DNA from: Nilaparvata lugens
Lineage: Eukaryota > Arthropoda > Insecta > Hemiptera > Delphacidae
Reading direction: 5' to 3'
Length of the DNA stretch: 64,000 nucleotides
Assembly (NCBI RefSeq): GCF_014356525.2
Contig: NC_052515.1
Coordinates: forward strand, 17,210,531-17,274,530
The notes beneath the pieces were generated by a model. The model did not search any database, was not told where the DNA came from, and saw only the letters and a program-made list of their open reading frames with translations. Shown here one piece after another: positions 45,601 through 54,406 of this stretch. Each line of letters opens with the position of its first letter. Position 1 is the stretch's first letter. Both the position numbers and the translations under genes were made by a program.

Positions 45601-48600
45601 TCCTCTTTTTCGGGTTCGGCGGCGACCTTAGCGGCGGCAACCGCAGCGCCGCTAGCGGCCGCAGGCTGCGCTCTCAGTCCCAAACGCGGCTTAGGTGCTG
45701 CCGCAGCCGCGACCGACTTGGAAGCCGCAGCCGGCTTAGTCGCCACCGCGTCCAGCTTCTTGCCGCCTCGCAGCACGAGACCGCTGGCTGCGACAGGCTT
45801 GCGACTGCCGCGGCCGGTCGCTGCGTAGCTTTGCTGTCGCCTGCCACATCGCTGTCGCAGTGCACAGTAAATGTTTTCTTCGGTTGCGCTTTGTCTGGTG
45901 CACCGCCTTTGCCGTCCTGCACGGGAAATAAATGTTTAAATAATTCAATTCAAATTGCTTACAACACAAAAAACAAAAATGTAATCCCAAAATCTTCAAT
46001 TTTTCACTTGTTTTTTGTAAATTTTTATGCAGAAATCAAGTCGAATTATTATTATATTACCATTATATATAACTATTGAATCCCTAATAGAAATAATAAC
46101 AAACTTTCAAACAATTTAAAAGTTTTTTCATTTTTGTATTAGATGAATAAAAGACCAAGAATTGTCAAAACCCACAGATTTTATTGAAATTGTTTTTATA
46201 CTCTGCAAATTTGTTGTTGTAATAATCATTCTTTGCTTTCCTTATTAATGAGTTCAAATATTCCTGTAATTTATGTAGTCTTGTTTAAATTTAATATTGA
46301 ACGGTTGTTTATTCAGTTTGATATGCATTTTATCCCTTTTACGAATGGCTGAATCAAACTAGGAGTAATCCATTTTTTTAAGGGTCTGTTTTTGTGTGAA
46401 TAATTAACAGTTTCTGTGCATTTATTAATAATTTCATTTATCTTGATGGTAAATCTATCAACTAAGGTGTCAATATCATCGGTAAAATTGTCATAAATCT
46501 CATCCCAACCCTGAGTTTCAAGATCTAATTTTAGTTGATCAAAATTAATTCTAGTTACTGTCTTACTGGGGATAGTTTTAGAATTGGAAACATGGTCTTT
46601 TTGTCTGATATGGAAAACAATACTATAATGATCCGTGATATTTGATTGTAAAATCGCACCTAGCACATCCACAGACTTTTTTGATCCACTTTTAAAAAAG
46701 ATGTGATCTATACAGCTGTTACTTGCCCATTGACATTATTGAAAGATCTCGTATATTTATTTACGTATGATTTGAATCCATTTAATTGCAATACACTTAG
46801 GTACTCATTAGTCAGATAATTTAGATTGTTTCATCCATTACATTAATATTTATATCTCCCATTACAATGACCGATAAATCCTTACTAATATTCTGCAGAT
46901 ACAAATCTAAACTTAGCAAAAAGGCATTTATTTCTAAAGAAGGAGATCTATAAAGTGCAATCAACTGATATATGATTATTGAAACAAATTTGATTATAAT
47001 TGAGTTTACGTTGTCTAGTTCTACATCAATATCCTGAAAATCAATATCTTTGCTCACAAATACACATAAACCATCACTTCTTGTGAATCTATTATTTCTA
47101 TTTACAACAGAATAACCTCTATATTGAAAACAAATTCAGAGTCTTCACTAATCCATGTTTCGGATAATATTATAATTTCAAATTTAGTTTCACAATTGTT
47201 TAAGTAATAGATGAATTCATCAAATTCTTTTTGATAGACCTAATATTCATATGAATTATATTCACGTGATAAGAGTGAAATGTTTAAATGTTAAATAATT
47301 CAATTCAAATTGCTTACAACACAAAAAACAAAAATGTAATTCCCAAAATCTTCATTTTTCACTTTTTTTGTAAATTTTTATGCAGAAATCAAGTCGAATT
47401 TATTATTAATATTACCATTATATATAACTATTGAATCCCTAATAGAAATAATAGCAAACTTTCAAACAATTTAAAAAGTTTTTTCATTTTCGTATTAGAT
47501 GTTGAATAAAAGACCAAGAAATTGTCAAAACCCTCAGATTTTATTGAAATTTAGAAAGACCGGTTTCGGTTGTTAATTCATTGTCAATCTCTGATAAACT
47601 AAAACTAAATACAAGAGCAGCAGAATTTATACTAGTAGGCGAATACTGCTATTGGTCAAGGGCATGAACGCCTACAATTGGCCCAGCTAGACAGTCTCCC
47701 ACTTAATTATTAAAGAAACGTCACAAAATGGTGGTTTGAGCAGAAGACTCGCCATGATAGTAAAATTTACTTTCAGTACAAAATAAAAACCAAGAAAACA
47801 AGTAAAAGATAAAAAAGAACAAATATGTAAATAGAAACTTTCTACTAATGTTTGCTAATAATGTTATGATAAATTTAAATTCGTAGTGTTGTATTGGTTG
47901 AAATGAATCTGGTCATTTAAACTATACTGGCAATTGTTCTTAATTACTCTTGTTATTTCTAAAGCCTCTAGAATATTCAAAGATCTGCCTTTGTTATTAA
48001 CATGCAGAAACTCAACATTCTCCTCAACTGTGAACTTGTGATTATTCGATTAGTATTAAATGTAATTATAGAATCTATTATTATTAGGTATGTAGTTTGA
48101 AATTTGGATATTCCTCAATTAGCTCAAGATAAAAGTGTAATTAAGCAATGTGTGTATTTTGATTCTATGAATATTAAACCTTGGTGTGTATGCTACATTT
48201 TCCTTGGCCAGATTGTGTGCAGTGTCCAACATACACTGATTGAAATTCACGATGAATCTTAGGTCTGAAATGATTGAAAGGAAGAAGAAAGTAAATAAAA
48301 GAGACTGGATTTATCATGTGTTATAGAAAAACACATGGAAAAAAATATTAATATAGAATAAGACCAAAAATGTGTACTATTTGCAGACGATACCACAACA
48401 ATAATCCCATCAGACAGAGAATCTGAAAGCAATGATATAAACTCAACACTTGAAATGGACACAAATATACGTAGGAAACTGAAGCTATCAATCAATAAAG
48501 ACAAGACAGTAAATATAAACTTCACACCAAAGGGACAGATATACAATATAGACAATGTAACCAATGAACCAACAAATACTAAGCATTGCACAAGATTTCT

Positions 48601-50675
48601 TGGTATCATGATGGCCAAGAACCTGAACTGGAATGAACATAATGACATCTTGTGTAAGAAACTAGTTTCAGTCACATATATACTTCGTAGCATAAGATGT
48701 ATCACTGATGTCAGTACCACATTTATCGCGTTTCATGTTCTATTTGCCTCACAGCTGCGATATCGCATTGTTGCCTGGGTAGCTTCAGCGCAGGTGCACA
48801 TGGACAGAGTTCTACGAAGTCACAAAAAAGCCTAACGAACCATCCTAAGAAGAGTTGCACTGGAGCACTGTAGACCATTATTTGTTTTCAACAAATAATG
48901 AAACCACTGTTTACAGTGGTCACAATCTGCATACTTGAAACCATAATCCTTGCCATAGATTCAAGCCCGAATATCAGAAATAGTCATCAAACACACTACA
49001 CATGAAGCAAACTGAACATTGATCTTCTGCAGCACAGGCTCAGCAAATTCAAGAACAAACCTACCTATGCAGGGTCACATTTCTTCAACTTTTCACAAGA
49101 TAGCCTAAAGACTTTGAGGGATTCACGGACAACATTCCACAGACAGCTGAAAAAGTACCTTATTGCAAGAACGTACTATGTAATAGCCGAATTTATTTAT
49201 TTACCACCACCTAAGAATATAGTGAAAGATACTCTATACACCTTCTTGACGACCCTGACAGAGGAGATCATAATCCATTGACAATTACTCGATCCCAGGA
49301 CAGTGGGGAACACATCAGAAGTAAGCAAGTAAGATGCTGACTTCAAAATGTGAATCTCACTATTGATTAAGATATATGAATTATTTGCAATATTTAATGA
49401 ATTACTTTATTTTGCCAAATGCTATTTGATGTCATGTTCTTTTATACATGTTGCTAAAAAGTTAACTCTTTCATACAAGATATAAAAAAGTTGATAAGTT
49501 ATAAGTTAAACCTAACATTAAAAGAAAAATTCCCAATTTTAATACTAAACTACAACTGTATACATGAGTACATGCTTAAATGTTATTTTTCATCAAAAAG
49601 ATAATTTATATTCTCTTGTATTTCAGGAAATTACATTTTATATAATTTATGATCAGCACAGGAACTTTGTTCAACTAAATAAAAATTGCCACGAATATTC
49701 AGGAGTTTTTTTATTTATATTTAACAAGTTAATTACAACGAATGTAAAGCAATCAGTCAAAGGACATTTAAATGCCACACCTACAACTCTGAGAGGATTA
49801 CAACACACGTTTTAAATAGACCTAATCAAAGTTGAAAATAAAATAAAGTTGAATTAAATTTATTAGAAAACTACTCAATAGTTGTAATACGGTAACTTGA
49901 TTAATTGAATCACTAGAACAAAAAGTCTAACATGGAATAAATTCAAGCTAAAACCTGTACATTTGATTAATTCATAAAATTACAAAGTAATCTGAGTTGA
50001 TAGATTACATCGATAATGGTAACGGTACGGCACCGTTATCCTTCCATAACTTATAAGAATAATTATGAATCATTCTTCAAGTTACGCAATTTATATTTTG
50101 AACAGTAAAACTCATAATACCTAGAATTCCAGATAGTTCGATCACCCTTTATAAATGTGAATCGTCGTTCACCATTTTCTAATTCAATAAGCTTATCGCT
50201 AATTTTGGACAGGAAACTAGCAAACTCCATCTTGTTCAAACATTGCATACCAAACTATCTTTCCAATTGTTTTATCATGATTTAAAGTGAATCAAAAGGT
50301 ATTAGACTATTTATAATAAAACTCAAGAAAAAAATTGGACATGAATTTGAATGTAATTACTTAAAGAGTAGGCTATACATTTTGTTTGAAGACTTCATAA
50401 AGCATGGAAAATAGAATAAAGTTAGTGCAGGTCAAGACAAGAAGAATTCCGGTAAATCATATTTTCTCAAAGTTGAAAATATACTTCTCAGTGTTTTTAA
50501 AATCAAAATAACAATTTTGAAGTTTACTTACATTTCTTCTAGTTTGTCCCTTAGCTGTATTCGTATTAATCACTCCCAAAACAGGCCGTTTTTGAACATT
50601 TTGCATGCCTTTGCCTCCATCGCGGCCATGCAATTGCTGATTTTCTTGGTCAACGTGCACTCCAAAAGCAGACAT
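30943..50675 (-). CDS. Cyclin A (gene span)
   Basis: Cyclin A binds CDK2/CDK1 and drives S phase and mitotic entry in the nucleus before APC/C-mediated destruction. Seven coding exons join in phase: 50675-50532, 45916-45566, 44004-43761, 40926-40703, 39316-39112, 33590-33325 and 31021-30943. Visible landmarks are a destruction box RPVLGVINT (residues 30-38), the N-terminal motif [11 protein letters not shown], and a cyclin box with [32 protein letters not shown] and [20 protein letters not shown], followed by the second cyclin fold starting [13 protein letters not shown]. These match metazoan cyclin A closely. The expected product is about 504 residues, the family's usual size, but exon 2 as assembled is two bases short and changes frame twice. 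Introns run from 1.4 to 5.5 kb and are filled with transposons. Confidence 0.97.
31030..33320. other. Cyclin A intron 6, mostly unassigned
   Basis: No gene is supported. A block with 'acttctacctcacccattct' occurs twice, near 32091 and 32208, a short duplication of about 117 bases. A coding-like fragment at 32278-32560 is listed separately. Confidence 0.5.
32278..32560 (+). pseudogene. Coding-like fragment with one in-frame stop
   Basis: One plus-strand frame reads [20 protein letters not shown], a stop, then [20 protein letters not shown] and [20 protein letters not shown]. The charged heptad-like pattern looks like a coiled-coil rather than background translation of AT-rich DNA. I do not recognise the family. 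It could be a piece of a retrotransposon ORF1 or a processed pseudogene fragment. Confidence 0.4.
33325..33590 (-). CDS. Cyclin A exon 6
   Basis: It opens [20 protein letters not shown] and holds most of the C-terminal cyclin fold, ending AVVDKYKVN plus two bases of a Lys codon at donor 'gtgagt'. It is GC-rich compared with its flanks. A retrotransposon tail, (TAA)n, ends only about 20 bases from its acceptor. Confidence 0.95.
33612..35258 (-). mobile_element. Jockey-superfamily retrotransposon, 5'-truncated
   Basis: The frame 35137-33899 (412 aa) holds an almost full [55 protein letters not shown] with FADD intact, then thumb and C-terminal domain [20 protein letters not shown], ending at ISNNN. 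The preceding fingers region (35255-35046) is in another frame: [20 protein letters not shown]. So one shift lies near 35100. The endonuclease is absent. The 3' tail is (TAA)n on the plus strand at 33612-33661. It lies in cyclin A intron 5 in the same orientation as the gene, and is fairly young given its long open frame. Confidence 0.93.
35490..35540 (+). repeat. (ATC)n microsatellite
   Basis: An ATC/GTC trinucleotide run followed by TTC-rich bases, within cyclin A intron 5. The 60-codon open frame over it is a repeat artefact. Between 35258 and 36090 nothing else is seen. Confidence 0.85.
36090..36305 (+). repeat. tRNA-derived SINE
   Basis: A polymerase III A box (tggtgtaagggtaagc) and B box (ggtttcgattcccg) are spaced as in a tRNA gene; the head ends 'cccgggctgaca'. 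A tRNA-unrelated body follows with 'tgtcaatatttgcagtggca' and 'gaagtcttcggggtgaatcg', ending in an AATAAT-type tail. The same body occurs on the minus strand in the tandem repeat at 41-43 kb and, less clearly, near 19.9 kb. It is not a functional tRNA because the acceptor stem does not close. Confidence 0.8.
37269..38473 (-). mobile_element. Jockey-superfamily retrotransposon, 5'-truncated
   Basis: The frame 38433-37411 (340 aa, open upstream to about 38473 as [14 protein letters not shown]) covers the RT palm onward: [31 protein letters not shown] with the YADD catalytic motif, [18 protein letters not shown] and the C-terminal [14 protein letters not shown] region to a natural stop. Fingers and endonuclease are missing. 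The tail is (AATA)n on the plus strand, at 37269-37300. It sits in cyclin A intron 5 in the same orientation as the gene and is a different family from the copy at 33.6-35.3 kb. Confidence 0.92.
38941..39052. mobile_element. Short fold-back MITE
   Basis: Left 'agggtctacaaagtggattc' is inverted at the right as 'ttgaccaatgtagacgtccc', with inner 'caagtttgta' against 'gtaaacttg'. About 112 bp, 59 bases inside intron 5 from the exon 5 donor of cyclin A. Confidence 0.6.
39112..39316 (-). CDS. Cyclin A exon 5
   Basis: It starts [20 protein letters not shown], including the conserved Glu of the CDK interface, and ends in DKTKHLAM before the donor 'gtcagt' (phase 0). The sequence covers helices 4-5 of the first cyclin fold and enters the second. 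Confidence 0.97.
39317..40292. other. Intron DNA with a dispersed repeat fragment
   Basis: 'gaggtctactgttcacagaa' at about 39741 is identical to sequence at 15449, next to the RT fragment there, so a shared repeat lies here. No gene is seen. Confidence 0.5.
40293..40576. mobile_element. Fold-back MITE, 7-bp TSD family, copy 3
   Basis: Starts TATAGAGAAAAGATAGCATA and ends 'cttttctctata', with 'agatatcccatagtatagg' near the left and its decayed complement near the right. GTTTAAT (40286-40292) and GTTCAAT (40577-40583) flank it: a 7-bp duplication with one mismatch, as expected for an older copy. It lies in cyclin A intron 4. Confidence 0.85.
40703..40926 (-). CDS. Cyclin A exon 4 (cyclin box)
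   Basis: It runs from [20 protein letters not shown] through [20 protein letters not shown] to [16 protein letters not shown] is the MRAIL hydrophobic patch that docks RxL substrates. EYKLQNETL carries the conserved Lys for CDK contact. The Ser codon TC|T is split across the donor 'gtcagt'. Confidence 0.97.
41033..43030. repeat. Tandem duplication of a ~985-bp unit
   Basis: The unit starting 'aataatagtcttatacacgt' occurs at about 41046 and 42026. Both copies continue through 'gaatgacgcatcatcacata' and the reversed SINE body, and finish in 'ccagaaaatacaagaaatat'. Copies differ by small indels, for example an extra 'ttgagagtgg' unit in copy 1. Each unit also contains two related sub-blocks with 'tttaccgaggatggttatag', a dispersed repeat also seen near 3.15 kb and 26.9 kb. 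It lies in cyclin A intron 3. Confidence 0.92.
43356..43554. mobile_element. Fold-back MITE with GGCTAGGC ends
   Basis: The left arm 'ggctaggcacacaccagtta' followed by 'gtcaagacaagac' is inverted at the right as 'gtcttgtcttgactaac' and 'gtgtgcgcctagccc'. Inner arms share 'catgatcagacac'. 199 bp, non-coding, in cyclin A intron 3. Confidence 0.85.
43761..44004 (-). CDS. Cyclin A exon 3
   Basis: The exon takes the last base of a split Arg codon and continues [20 protein letters not shown]. It includes the [12 protein letters not shown] segment and ends [16 protein letters not shown], the helix just before the cyclin box. The donor is 'gtaaca' in phase 0. Confidence 0.95.
44251..44650. repeat. 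Diverged direct repeat in cyclin A intron 2
   Basis: A unit beginning 'tttttggttgaaccgg' and containing 'aacttgtctagacaat' and 'ttctttcaatcagataa' occurs at 44251 and again at 44488, a spacing of about 237 bases. Similarity is high with small gaps. Function unknown. Confidence 0.8.
45566..45916 (-). CDS. Cyclin A exon 2, frame broken twice
   Basis: The acceptor 'ttcccgtgcag' opens in phase 0 as [20 protein letters not shown]. The FTVHCDSD motif corresponds to FTIHVDE in other A cyclins. Around 45800 the sensible frame changes to one giving [20 protein letters not shown], an Ala/Lys-rich stretch to EPEKEEK. Near 45600 it changes again to [10 protein letters not shown], which joins exon 3 correctly at 'gtaatt'. 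The exon is 351 nt, while phases of its neighbours require two more bases (353). Two single-base losses in this very GC-rich exon explain everything. Sequencing error is likelier than a dead gene because all other exons are clean. Confidence 0.85.
45937..46190. repeat. 255-bp direct repeat, copy 1
   Basis: From 'aaataattcaattcaaattg' to 'cacagattttattgaaat' this matches 47289-47553 almost base for base, with a few 1-2 base indels. It begins about 20 bases inside intron 1 next to cyclin A exon 2 and ends in the tail of a Penelope-like element. Confidence 0.9.
46313..47057 (-). pseudogene. Non-LTR retrotransposon endonuclease fragment
   Basis: Minus frames give [19 protein letters not shown] followed by [12 protein letters not shown] (47057-46821), the YRSP and GD-NIN motifs of AP-type endonucleases, then [17 protein letters not shown] and the linker [12 protein letters not shown] (46672-46313). 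Frames are interrupted around 46.75 kb and no RT follows. It lies between the two 255-bp direct repeats in cyclin A intron 1. Confidence 0.8.
47289..47553. repeat. 255-bp direct repeat, copy 2
   Basis: Second copy of the block at 45937-46190. Here the Penelope-like tail continues intact into 47554-48043, so this copy probably represents the original arrangement. Confidence 0.9.
47497..48043 (-). mobile_element. Penelope-like element, 3' fragment
   Basis: Minus-strand sequence is a close match to the 22.6-23.18 kb element: [24 protein letters not shown] coding near 48020, the NQYNTTN C-terminus, then the same 3' UTR with 'gaccggtttcggttgtt' on the plus strand. It is 5'-truncated before the GIY-YIG core. 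It lies in cyclin A intron 1. Confidence 0.85.
48360..49330 (+). pseudogene. Non-LTR RT fragment, opposite to cyclin A
   Basis: The plus-strand frame reads [20 protein letters not shown] (FADD motif) into the frame 48455-48835, with [19 protein letters not shown] and [20 protein letters not shown] stop at 48833 interrupts it; later pieces such as ALEHCRPLF continue the thumb. Both N-terminal RT and EN are missing. It is a dead copy in cyclin A intron 1. Confidence 0.85.
49330..50531. other. Intron 1 of cyclin A, unassigned part
   Basis: AT-rich with no recognised repeats or genes. Small frames at 49564-49815 and 50063-50248 are not supported by motifs. Confidence 0.5.
50532..50675 (-). CDS. 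Cyclin A exon 1
   Basis: It encodes 48 residues from [20 protein letters not shown] to GQTRRN. It holds the cyclin-type RPVLGVINT destruction box (R30, L33, I36), recognised by APC/C. The donor 'gtaagt' follows codon 48 in phase 0. The ATG is the first in frame and matches the short N-terminus typical of the family. Confidence 0.93.
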
Positions 50676-50917
50676 TGTGTTAACAATTGAAAAGCTATCT
50701 AAAAACGGCCAAACAAAACTTTAAAAACGGTTTTAAATGTCTGGAAAATTAAAAATGCTAACACGAAATAATGCTCATTGCTGAAAGTTTTGTCGATTGA
50801 GATGAAAAATGGCCAGGCATGCAGGCAATAACCGTTGATCGCAGCTGATCAGACCGATGTTTGCTGGTCCAAGTCCAACTGACTTTTTCAACTGGAGTGG
50901 ACGTTAAAACAAAACGA

Positions 50918-50922
50918 CCAAT
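50918..50922. promoter_or_regulatory. CCAAT box in cyclin A upstream region
   Basis: CCAAT on the plus strand (ATTGG in the gene's sense) lies about 245 bases upstream of the cyclin A ATG. Cyclin A and other mitotic promoters commonly use NF-Y sites, often inverted. No clear CDE/CHR pair is seen beside it. Assignment rests on position only. Confidence 0.3.
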
Positions 50923-51534
50923 CAGAGCTCAGATTTCCTAGTAGAGTTCAGGACTGCCACCTAACAATTTGGTTTACGTATTTTCTAAAAATTACGTAAA
51001 ATACTATTAAATTTTCAATTTTATCCAATCCGTGAGTTGAGGATAGAATAATTGACTTCCAAAAATATATTCAGATTATCAAATTTTCTTTAACATGATC
51101 AAATCAGCTACTTTATGTGCTACCGCTTCAATTAAAAAACAACGTGAATTATTGATCACTATTTTAATTGATTTCTGATATTTTCAATATTATAATTATT
51201 ATTTTTAATGTTGTTCAATCATCAATTTATTGTTTCCCTAGTGGGTAACGGTAGTGCAAAAGTATTCTTTGCAAAGCACGGGTTTTCCATTCCAGCCGCG
51301 CGATATTCAAATAATGTACGGTAGCTTATTTTTGAGTTCTATACAAAATTTATATTCTATATCAGTTTTCATTTTTATTTTTCCATTCATACAAGAACCT
51401 ATTACCATAATAATTGAGAGAGATAATTTTATTTTATTTCACCTTCATTTCCTGCCTAAAAAGTTTACACTGAAAATTGAAAATTTTGCAAGATCAACAT
51501 GAAGTACCGGTACTTTACCTACCGGTAGATATTA

Positions 51535-51549
51535 CTGTCACACTCAATA
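51535..51549. repeat. 15-bp target-site duplication, left copy
   Basis: CTGTCACACTCAATA here and at 54392-54406 exactly bracket the RTE-type retrotransposon. Confidence 0.95.
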
Positions 51550-54391
51550 CTTACTTACTTACTCCTCAGCGCTACAGGTCGTTACAACCCTTGGCCTCCC
51601 AGACATAGCCCCTCCATCTCTCCCGATCCTGTGCCTGCCTTCTCCAGTTACGAACTCCAAGCGTCCTTAAATCATTCTCCACATCATCCGTCCATCTACT
51701 CCTAGGCCTACCTCTTCTTCTTCTATTGTATAGCCTTTCCCTCCATATACATTTTGCAACTCTTCATCATTCATCCTTACCATATGTCCTATCCATCTAA
51801 TCCTGCCAGCCTTGATAAATCTGACGATATCCTCACTGCCCAAGAAACGCTCAATTTCACATTTTTTTTCTCCGTTTCCAGTGTCCATTTTCACACACAG
51901 GCCAAGGATCCTTCTTATCACCTTTCTTTCAAAAATTCGTAGCCTTTCCATGTCACCAGCATTAAGTACCCAAGTCTCAGAGCCATAGCATACTACAGGC
52001 CTGACTAATGCCTTATACAACTTCACCTTTGTAGCTCTTGATAGTAGTCGAGACTTGAATAACTTTATACTTGCATAGAATGACCTGTTACCTGCCATTA
52101 TTCTATTTTGTATCTCAGCTGTGATCTTACCATTACTTGTCACAAGCGTTCCCAGGTATACAAAGTCATCCACCTGCTGAAATGTGTAGGGTCCAATTTT
52201 CATATTCTAGTAGCTCCCCTAACTACGGCTGGTGACACTCTTAAATACTTTGTCTTGGCCTCATTGATTTTCAAACCCATTGGCACACTATTGTTCACCA
52301 GTAGAGTGAAAGCTTCTCTCAAGGCCGGCACAGTTCTTGCTATTATGACCAAGTCATCTGCGTATCCACAGACCTGCCACAATCTATTCACAACAGTACT
52401 TTCATGTGCAATGTCCTTTACTGCCTCGTGCAGAGCTAAATTGAACAACAATGCCGAGAGAGCGTCTCCCTGCCTTACTCCATACTTCACAGGAAAACGC
52501 CTTCCAACAGACTTGCCTATCCTTACCCTAGAGTATGTCTCGTTCAGGGTAGCCGACACCAGCTTAATTAGTTTTGATGGCAAACCGTTATTGTTCATGG
52601 CTTCAAGTAACTTCGTTCTGCAAAGACTATCAAATGCTCTTTTATAATCCACAAAAAGCAAGTGTAGAACTATGTCATGCTCTATGCACTTCTCCATTGC
52701 CTGCCTCAATGTAAAAATCTGGTCAACTGTGCTTCTGCCTTTCCTGAAACCCCCCTGGTAATCGCCCAATATCGCCTCAGCATATGGGATGAGCCTTTGC
52801 AGAAGTATATTTGTGAACAACTTGTATACAATGCTAAGCAGAGAAATGCCTCGATAATTATCACAAATCATTTTATCTCCCTTTTTTAAAATTGGACAGA
52901 TTATACTTGTCTTCCAGTCATCTGGCATTCTTTCCTCTCTCCAGACCATTAAAATCAACTCAAAGATCTCTTTCTTCAATCTATCCCCTCCTTTCTTGAT
53001 CATCTCACTTAGTATGCCATCCTCACCAGGAGCTTTGTTATTTTTCAGGATTGTTATTGCCTTCTCTAGTTCAGCAAAGGTGGGTTCTGCAGTTTCTCCC
53101 TCTTCTCTCACAAGAGGTTCAAACACCTGGCTTGGTTGTTCTTCTTCCCCCTCGTTCAGCACTCCTTCGAAATGTTCAGTCCACCTCTCTAGAACCATCT
53201 CATTACTAACAACACATCCATTTTTGTCCTTACACCCATTCATCTTGCCTGAAACCCCTTCCTGAACCAATTCACTTCCCTGTATAATTTTCTGCTCTGG
53301 TTAGTATTACTCAATGTTTCTAAGTTTAGTACCTTTTGTTTCATTGCTTCTCGCTTTTTGGATCTTATAATTGATTTTGCTCTCCTTCTTAGCTCATTGT
53401 AGTTATTTCTAGCATTTCTTGTGTTCCTTTGCAACATTTTTTTCCTAGCTTCATCTCTCTCCCTTAAAGCTTCTTCACACTCGTCATCAAACCACTCCTG
53501 ATTTCTTTCCTCTACCTTCACTCCTATGGTTTCTTGAGCAGCACTGTCTAAACTATTCCGTATCCTTTCCCATTGCACCTCCAAATTCACCCTTTCCATG
53601 TTATTCTGCATAAACTTCCCTTCCAAATTGTTTTGAAAGATTTGCCTTTCATCATCTACCTGCAACTTATCAATATCCCACTTGCATCTTCTTATTCCTC
53701 TTTCCTTGCGTATATTGGCCAGCCTGAATCGTACCACAGCTCTAACCAAGAAGTGGTCAGAGTCACAATTTGGACCTCTCATTGTACGCACATCTAGAAC
53801 TCCTGAAGCATGCCTGGCAGATACTAACACATGATCAATCTGGTTTACCACTTCACTCCCTGGTACTTTCCACGTGCCCAGATGAATTCTTTTATGTGGG
53901 AAACTGGTGCTTTTAATAACCAACCTGTTGCTCTCAGCAAACTGTGCAAGTAGGAAGCCATTATTATTCGATTCATCATGAAGTGAAAAGTTTCCTGCCA
54001 CAGTCCTCACTGCACTCTCTCTACCCACCTGAGCATTCAAATCTCCCAGCACCAGTACCATATCATGTTGCCCGATCTGATCCATCTTGTTTGTCAATAC
54101 ATCATAGAAATCTTCTTTTGCTTGCTCATCCGCATCCTCTGTAGGGGCATAGACCGATATTATAGTTACATTCCTGAACCTCCCCTTCAGCCTAATCATG
54201 CACATCCTCTCTGATATTGGCTCAAAATTCAGCAATTTCTTTCTCATTTCAGCAGTGATGAAAAAGCCAGTACCACCATAACCAGTTCTATTTTCCGGAC
54301 CACTGTACAGCAGAGAGAACTCTTTTTTATCAATCTGCCCTCCACCTTGCCACCTGATTTCCTGCAGGGCAACTATATCTAACTTATAGCG
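51550..54391 (-). mobile_element. RTE-type non-LTR retrotransposon, 5'-truncated
   Basis: This 2.84-kb insertion encodes, in order on the minus strand, an AP endonuclease (54247-53240, open from about 54385 as KLDIVALQEIRWQGGGQ; motifs ISVYAPTEDADEQ, MVLVLGDLNAQVG and NCDSDHFLV), a reverse transcriptase (53270-52200; ICPILKKGDKMICDNYRGIS, LLFVDYKRAFDS, KYGVRQGDALSALLFNLALH and CGYADDLVIIA) and the C-terminal region (52203-51667; VCYGSETWVLNAGDMERLRI, GRIRWIGHMVRM). Two frame changes separate them, near 53260 and 52202. The 3' end has a TAAG-type microsatellite. The protein resembles RTE/BovB-like elements often annotated in insects as craniofacial-development-protein-2-like. Perfect 15-bp duplications flank it, so it inserted recently, about 860 bases upstream of the cyclin A start codon. 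Confidence 0.95.
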
Positions 54392-54406
54392 CTGTCACAC
54401 TCAATA
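54392..54406. repeat. 15-bp target-site duplication, right copy
   Basis: Identical to 51535-51549; marks the 5' junction of the truncated retrotransposon. Confidence 0.95.

Noticed and set aside
45567..46079. 170-aa plus-strand open frame, Arg/Ser-rich
   Set aside because: Complement of the GC-rich cyclin A exon 2 plus intron; no start context or domain support.
52108..52647. 179-aa plus-strand open frame
   Set aside because: Antisense of the RTE reverse transcriptase coding region.
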